A DNA stretch of 64,000 bases from Amanita rubescens (taxonomy: Eukaryota > Basidiomycota > Agaricomycetes > Agaricales > Amanitaceae): NCBI GenBank assembly GCA_015039365.1, contig WION01000092.1, positions 1 through 64,000 on the forward strand, given 5' to 3'. The first letter of the stretch is position 1. The number at the start of each line of letters is the position of its first letter. Of this stretch, positions 57,681 through 64,000 are shown one piece after another. The translations under genes and the position numbers were made by a program. Under the pieces are notes generated by a model, which saw only the letters and a list, made by a program, of their open reading frames with translations, had not been told where the DNA came from and made no database searches.

Positions 57681-59331
57681 ATGTCGTCCGAGTTGATCAG
57701 GTCTGTCGATGTCACTGAACGCGCCAGAGATAGTAAGTGGGGCGACGCTGAAAAGTAGGTCAATCGCGAGCTGAACAACCCCGCGCTGACTATAATCCAT
57801 AGATATCTTCTCACCAAAAACACCATAAAATTTCTGGGTGTACTCGCTTTCCAGGAGGTTGACTATGCGCCGTTGGAAGCTACTTTGCGAGATATTGTCC
57901 AACTCCTGGATGAGCGTCTCTCCACGGCCAGCAATTACGTCGACCTCAAAGATGTGACTAAACCGGCTGTCGCCCTTCCACCCACCAAAGTAATCCTTCA
58001 ACCTCGCGGCTCCTTCGCATCGCGTACCGCCCTGCGTGGGCACGTCGATCTCGACTTAGACTTGTGTTTTCCGGAGAATTTCAAAATCCTGCTCAAGACC
58101 AGCAAAGCCCTGATACAGCGCTCCATCGGCCAGGTCTTGGGCGCCCCCGACTTTCTCGATAATCCAAAGGCCGATGGCCGTGATGCAAGCGGTAGCCAAC
58201 TCTTTACCAAGGATGGCCTGCGCTTCGTTATGCTTTATGTTTGGGGGAAGCTTGTCAGCGCTACTCCCGAGACTTTCGCCCTTGAGGAGAAGTACTTCCC
58301 TGGGAAAATAACCGACCAGACAACGATGGAAGTTAAAGTTACGAAGCCCCTTACTATGCGCATACACCCTGACAAAACTCTCTCGACACTCACGCGATCC
58401 ATCTCCGCCCAAATCACGAGCAATAAAACCTATCCCAATCTCGAAGTGGATTTTTTTGTCAAAGTCATCACGACTAGGTTTGCTGGCCAAGAGGTTCTGG
58501 TTGGCGTAGATAAAGATGGTCCGCTAGGAGTCAGGCAGTACCAGGTTACAACGTTCATTCCCAGTGGAAAAGAGTGGATCGGTAGTCTTCCCTTAGGACC
58601 AATCGACCGAGCTGCCATTTTGGCGCTCAAATGGTGGAAGAACAGTATCAAGGACGATAAAACAATTCCTATGTTTCCTGTAAGCAATGCATACACATCT
58701 CCAACTTAGATTAACGATTCTCTGTCAGGTTCGTGATCCAAGCCTGATGAAGACCCCCGACGACCCGACGGTTCCGATACGAGACAGAAAGCTGGAAGAT
58801 ATCAAGATCAAGTCCCATCATTTTCTCGCTGCCTTGAACACGTTGCACGAGCTTCCAGTGACGGACCCGCTGTATGTCCCCACTGTCTCTTCGCTTCCCT
58901 TCTCCCTTGTCAGAGTTATGGACGTTATGATCAAGATATTGACATTTCTTGATCGTGCATATTCCCCTCCTCAGCGTTTCGGCATCGTTTTGGACAATAA
59001 CTGGAGCAAAGACATACCTCCAAACGTAGTGGATCCAAAGACTGGCAAGGTCACGAAGTACAATGATAGGGTGATTTACCCCTTCCCAGTGGTAATTTTA
59101 TCTGTGTTGTGTTTGTAGAATTGGAGTAACGACATTTGAATCTTACAGGAATCGCTCGGCGTATTCGATATTATCTATCGGCAGGCTAGCTCAAACATTG
59201 CCGAATATGAGGCCATTATCAAAAGCAAAGTTATACCAAGCTTCGTGTCCAGGCTAAAGGATGCCCTGGATAAATTGGCAAAAAGTAAACCTGCATATAC
59301 CCCCTCTACCTACGCTTTCGAAGAACTTTAA
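57681..59331 (+). CDS. OAS/cGAS-like (CD-NTase fold) nucleotidyltransferase
   Basis: Exon 1 starts MSSELIRSVDVTERARD. Splicing (donor GTAGGT near 57752) joins it in phase to YLLTKNTIKFLGVLAF. The catalytic region is PRGSFASRTALRGHVDLDLD: a GS motif followed by a D-x-D pair, as in pol-beta-type OAS/CD-NTases. A third acidic site fits NLEVDFFVKV. The second domain has AAILALKWWKNSIKD and IKSHHFLAALNTLHELP, like the OAS1 C-terminal domain. It ends STYAFEEL at TAA 59329-59331, about 490 residues in four exons. Such enzymes join nucleotides, often into 2'-5' or cyclic signal molecules. Whether this one is an oligonucleotide-signal synthase or another pol-beta NTase is inference. Confidence 0.7.
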
Positions 59332-60549
59332 CTGATGGTATACGTGTGGTGATGCATATGTAGTTATTCTCCAATGCCGCCATACCTGTCGCTATTGTGG
59401 GCATCTTTCAATGTACGAACTAATCTGATCTTGATTACGCACATATGCATGCTGTCGATGTAAACATGGACCAATGGATGACTCCGTCAAGGACCCACGG
59501 TTAGCCAGGGCAAACACTATAACTTGTATGGGACATCGATGATGAACAGTGATCGACACAATCGTTGCCTCGGAGGCTTCATCGTCAATGAAACCTGGTC
59601 CTTGGACTCGGACGTTGTCTTCCAGATTTTTGTCCGGTAGGGCGTCGGAAACTCTCAACAGAACACAAGAATCGGCTTTTCTCCTCATTGGACACGAAAG
59701 GCTTACTCCTCGATTTCTAGTTTGAAGGTTGGTTCATCGCCGTGCAGATAAGTAGCAGAAGCTCAGTCTGTCGCGGCTGAGGCGGCTGAGGGACGCGCTA
59801 AAACTTTAAACCACACGTGATGTGAATCTGATGCCCAGACCACACTGGCTGTGACAGGTGCTGCGAAGTACTAACTGGATTAGACTCTGCATTATTGATG
59901 CCTCCCACACCAATGTGCCAGACATGCGGAGATAAGAAGACTGCACCTTCTGATATGTCCGCAACGGCCCCACTGTTGCGATTAAACTGCGCCGCGGCGG
60001 AAATGTTCAAATGTAAAATGGTTAACCTGTGATATAGATAAGCTGCTGACCGTGTTGCGCTTAGCTGGTCATGTGAAATTATATAAAATAGACATTCTGC
60101 GACGGTTACGACGTCCGACGATTCAGATTTATGTAACCTGTTTGACAGAAATCATGATCAGGGTCGTCGGGATGATATCGGCAACCAACGTATTGCACGA
60201 TTAACTGCACCATTGAAGCTTATAGGAGAATTTACTGCTACTTTGGCGCAAGCATTGTTAATCACAAGACAGTGCAAAGACAGTGTTCAAGCTCCTTATT
60301 GACCATAATCTTCGCTTTGACCTTCCTTCATGTTGGAGCCGAGCGACATAACAGGCACAATTTCTACAGAAATAGACGCTTACGGCAATCTTTAGGCTCT
60401 AGGGTTTAACTTACGTTAATGTCACTTCAAGCCTTTATGTCGTCGTGAGATCTCCCGCTCCAAGGCTCGTGTTCTGCGCCTGCGTAAACATGCGGCGAGA
60501 TAACAGTAGAACCAAGCGAAGTGCATCCGTCTCTCCAAATACTTAAACT
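59332..60549. other. intergenic, no supported gene
   Basis: A minus-strand ATG frame of 98 codons (59688-59392) has no recognised motif or splice partners. Otherwise no gene, repeat or RNA signal is seen between the nucleotidyltransferase and the four-TM gene. Confidence 0.35.
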
Positions 60550-61946
60550 ATGCACTTAACATCTTGTTTCAAGTCATCGAGATATTCAAAGCGTTTCTGC
60601 TGCCGACGGCGACCGAGCATTTCAAAGCAACTGAGGTATCATCCTATCCTTAGCGGTCAACCATTTGCTCATATTATGATGAGAGGGACGTGGCAAGCTG
60701 TTATAGCAATGATATTTGCACCTTGGAGAAACGACCGCGACACGTTGAAGTATCTGGTGATTACTTTACCTGCTGGGTGTATATCTCTCTTCTAACTTTA
60801 AGTTAGGTACTTGCATCGCGCTCAAAACGGACGGAAGTGCTGGATGAACTACGAAGTGGGCTACCTTGTGGTGCTGTCAGAAAAAGATATGGCAAGGAAA
60901 TACATGGCCCAGTTCGTGATTTTTTCTTTCTTTTTTTGACAACCTTCCCAATTTGTCATCTAGACCGTATCGGAAAGCTTACTATATGAAAGGGTTCAGC
61001 GTTTCTCAACGCTCGAGTCCGACGTAGAACCCCTCACGCCTGATCAAGAAGTTCTACTAAATACGTACCTGCACTATGTCAAGACGAGTCGTCTATTAAG
61101 AGAACATGTATGGTTCACACTGGATTTTTAAATATGCAATCTTACGGGAGCTACCTAAAAGCTGGAAGAGATTGATAAGACTTGGAAGAATTCAAGTATA
61201 CGGTCAAGACGCAAGCTGTTGCAGAGCTCACAAACTATCGCGGGATTAATGACTGGGGAGAGGTAAGATACATTCTACTTATAATCATTTGTTTGACACG
61301 GCTATCAGACGATGCGAGCCTATGTGAGCAACTATGCGAAGGGTTTGGGCGCACTTTCCATCGCGGGTGCCGGTTTAGTATATTCAACAATATTTACGTA
61401 AGTATGTCATTTTTTCATCGGCTCCTTGGGTTGAAGTGTGTCTCTAGCAAAACAGATAAGAGTGTGGGCCTCATGAGCATCACATTTCCGCTCTTTACGG
61501 TTGGGTTTCTCATTCCTGGCTTCGTATATATCGGGACATGTTGGGCCGCAAATGTACCCAAGGGATTGACTTTTGCAAGTCAGAGGTTTTGGACCGCAGC
61601 GATGGTGTAGGCCTCCATCGATGTCTCCACCTTAAAGGTACTGACATTCAATGTTAATGTTAGGTTTGCCCTTCTTGTCGCATCAATTATGGTTATTGGT
61701 GCAATTATCATCGTAAACGTAACCATTTTCAACCTCAATGCTGGCGCAAAAGATCATGGTTCCCTTACGCTTGTTGAAATTGCCGGTATTATATCATTGA
61801 TTTTTTCCGGGTCCATTATCTCTATGGCGGTCATAGCCCTCTTCCTCGGCCTACTCTCTCAAAAAATGAGGACTAGTATCAAGGAGTACTATCAGGCAAT
61901 TACCGAAAGGGAGCGTGATGCCCTCAACACCTACAACCACCTATGA
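60550..61946 (+). CDS. predicted four-TM membrane protein of unknown family
   Basis: From ATG 60550 (basic start MHLTSCFKSSRYSKRF), spliced exons give GTWQAVIAMIFAPWRN, VLASRSKRTEVLDELRSGL, TVSESLLYERVQRFS and LTPDQEVLLNTYLHYVKTSR. Then come four hydrophobic segments: GLGALSIAGAGLVYSTIF, ITFPLFTVGFLIPGFVYIG, FALLVASIMVIGAIIIVNV and IAGIISLIFSGSIISMAVIA. The tail is helical, SQKMRTSIKEYYQAITERER. Around 61,170-61,262 the frame does not join cleanly: only an implausible 29-nt intron or a frameshift reconciles it, so the gene may be damaged. The soluble front plus membrane bundle suggests a sensor or effector; no known family is recognised. Confidence 0.5.
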
Positions 61947-62218
61947 ATTTATTAATATTTTATCTCCATGATCAGTAGCATTCCAACATGTAACGGACAT
62001 CGCATATATACCATAGGATTATCCAATAGTAACAGATTGCGTCGATTCAGATTATAACTTATTCGTGACGCCCGACTCAGGTGGTGTCGCAGTTTCTATG
62101 CCTCGTAGCGAGTCGTCAGAAAGTTCATATTAGTTAACGAGACAAATTTCATATACATCTGCACGATCCCATTACTACTGGGGCACTTTGAGGCGTGGTA
62201 ATAGTGCATATAATATGT

Positions 62219-64000
62219 CTACTTCGAAAGATCGCGCACAAAATGGACAAAATCTACGCTTGAAGCATTAACGCCACATTTATAAATCTATTTTCAGACT
62301 ATTAGGAGAACAGCGTATAAGATCGAACAGAAACTTACAAATTGGGATGCTATCCAGCTCGAAAAGAGCGCCCGTTGATAAATGATTGGTAATCGCTCCA
62401 CAAGTACGTCCAAACCGACTTTCTCCAACAGGACTGCAGGTACTGCGCAGCTAATAGCTTTCTTTTTGGGGACCTCGTCGGCGAAAAGATCGGAGTTCTC
62501 CAATTCAGTTTGGAGACTACTGAGTTTCAATGATAGTTCATCGGAAATGATTGACCGCGGCTTCGCGCCTTGTAGACGAGCATATTCCTTCCAAATACAG
62601 TGAAACTCTGCGGTAGCGTTATCTGTGATCCTTGCTTGGATTTCCTTTACGTAGGTCTGGTAGAATTCCGATGGTCTGCCATCCTTGAAGACCATCAGAT
62701 TCATGTAATCCTCCGTCGGAAGTACTAGGCCAGCCAAAACTTCTAACGAGGAACTTGTTACGCCACCTGTGTCGCAGATGCGAACGTAAATCGAAACAGA
62801 AAGGGGGAATCTTACCTTTGTTTGCGCTGGAGTCCTTGAACAGAATGGCCTTACGCTTTTCCAGGTACAGACGAGCCTGTTGGGTGAAAAATAGGTTCGC
62901 TCCTTCAACGATGTATTTATAGTGGGGCTTGCCATTGGCATCGATTAGGCCAGCGACATTGGATATGTTCACAGCCTCTGGCCTTCCGAACGAGATTGTC
63001 AGAAAAGTTTTCGCACTGATGTCCCGTTGAACATACCTTCCACCGCATGGTACAAAGATGTCAGCCTTAAATCGAAAATGTGCGGAATTGCGGAAGTCAG
63101 TGCCATCAAGGACGATTTCGCCAGCTGTATAAACCCCGGTTTGAATCGAGCTTGCAGAAAGAGGGGGGTTACTCACATGGCAACTTAATATCTGTCTCTT
63201 CTACACGCACGAGATACCCGCCTTCACTTAGTTTAGATGTGTCGAAGCGTGATACTGGGACTCGCAGTTTTGCTAGCCTAATGAGTTCGGCTCTGTCAAT
63301 CCCATGGGGGTCAGCGAGAACTCCACTACGATCGATTACAGCGATTGTTTTGTCACTGGATAAAAGAATTTCGTCTGTTTTAATCAATTTCGAATGAATT
63401 GGGACGGGTAGATGGATCATCGTCACTTACTAGATCCCAAGTCACCGTCTTAACGAAGAGTAACGACCTCGATTAGCTCGAAATGTCCGGGAGTATAGTA
63501 CTGACGCACCCGGGCCGCCTGTCTGCACTTTCGTAATATCTCTTTCCCGAAGTCCGAGCTGCTTATAAATACCGAGCACGAATTGGCGCATGGATAATGA
63601 TGTCATCCCGTAGGTATCGTGCGGTACACCGCCCAGTATCTGCGCACTTTTGCCGGTGGTAAAGGATTTCCACCATTCGGCACCGCGAGATCGGGCATGA
63701 ACTATCAAGGTATCATGAGTGCTCGAGGCTGGAAGATGGGCAGAGAGGTCATACGCGCAGCCCAATCCATCATATCTGCTGTACCCTCTACCAAACAAAT
63801 AGTTATATCATTGCAAGCTCGTGGATGGTGGTTGCACGTACCATCCGGACCAAAGAATAGCAATTCTGGCTTCCCGTAATGGTCTATAAAGCGTTCTTTC
63901 AGGGCTGAAGTTTGATTGGGGATAAGCAGGTCGATCATAGCCTGGATACCTTGTTGAGAGAGAGGGTGGAGAAACACCGCTTTTACAAAGACGTACATCA
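62219..64000 (-). CDS. GDH2: NAD-dependent glutamate dehydrogenase, C-terminal part (partial)
   Basis: The minus strand from the right edge reads HYGKPELLFFGPDGT, GTADMMDWAA, RGAEWWKSFTTGKSAQILGG, HDTYGMTSLSMRQFVLGIYK, VQTGGP, ILLSSDKTIAVIDRSG, GTDFRNSAHFRFKADIFVP and GGRPEAVNISNVAGLID (across an intron). Then come YIVEGANLFFTQQARLYLEK and PIIYQRALFSSWIASQF, with a last exon IYKCGVNASSVDFVHFVRD and TAG at 62219-62221. This is the catalytic core and C-terminal domain of fungal NAD-GDH (EC 1.4.1.2, glutamate to 2-oxoglutarate plus ammonium). The substrate-binding GGPDGDLG-type segment falls at an exon join. Several short introns; the N-terminal two thirds lie outside the window. Confidence 0.9.

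Overview
The window is nuclear DNA of a filamentous basidiomycete, most likely an agaricomycete. Genes are cut by many 45-70 nt introns with GTNNGT donors and YAG acceptors. The families seen (DUF6534 membrane protein, HsbA-type secreted protein, DUF2235 hydrolase, alpha-type protein kinase, integrase-core protein, TKL-like kinase) are typical of mushroom genomes. All exon models below come from reading splice sites and reading frames by eye, so exact boundaries are provisional.

Layout. 1-4.7 kb: edge of an unknown membrane protein gene, a broken HsbA copy, a small Cys/His-rich protein gene and a DUF6534 gene. 4.74-34.99 kb: three head-to-tail units of about 10 kb. Each unit holds a small single-pass membrane protein gene, a divergently placed FIST-domain gene, a P-loop GTPase gene whose 3' half contains a 69-bp minisatellite, a gene fusing a Sey1/RHD3-like pseudo-GTPase to a protein kinase, and an HsbA relic at the unit junction. 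The middle unit is a recombinant: its left part matches unit 3 and the rest matches unit 1, the product expected from unequal crossing-over. The unit 3 kinase is frameshifted.

35-47 kb: a short-chain dehydrogenase gene, a diverged ~1.1 kb repeat present twice, a DUF2235 hydrolase gene with a tandemly duplicated exon+intron, and the one intact HsbA gene. 47.6-51.4 kb: a 1251-residue protein with a predicted papain-like N-terminal domain and 60 consecutive octapeptides of the form LPxxLLxR.

52.22-57.54 kb: a complete 5,321-bp transposable element with perfect 28-bp terminal inverted repeats and a 6-bp target duplication (GGAGGG). It carries an integrase-core gene overlapping an alpha-kinase gene. 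It sits just upstream of a gene for an OAS/cGAS-like nucleotidyltransferase (57.68-59.33 kb), which is followed by a four-TM protein gene (60.55-61.95 kb). The right edge holds the C-terminal part of NAD-dependent glutamate dehydrogenase.

The strongest novelty candidates are: (1) the integrase/alpha-kinase transposon; (2) the minisatellite, which on the transcribed strand reads as a chain of minimal introns separated by hypervariable 3-nt segments; (3) the octapeptide protein; (4) the fungal OAS-like enzyme with a neighbouring membrane protein; and (5) the pseudo-GTPase/kinase fusion.
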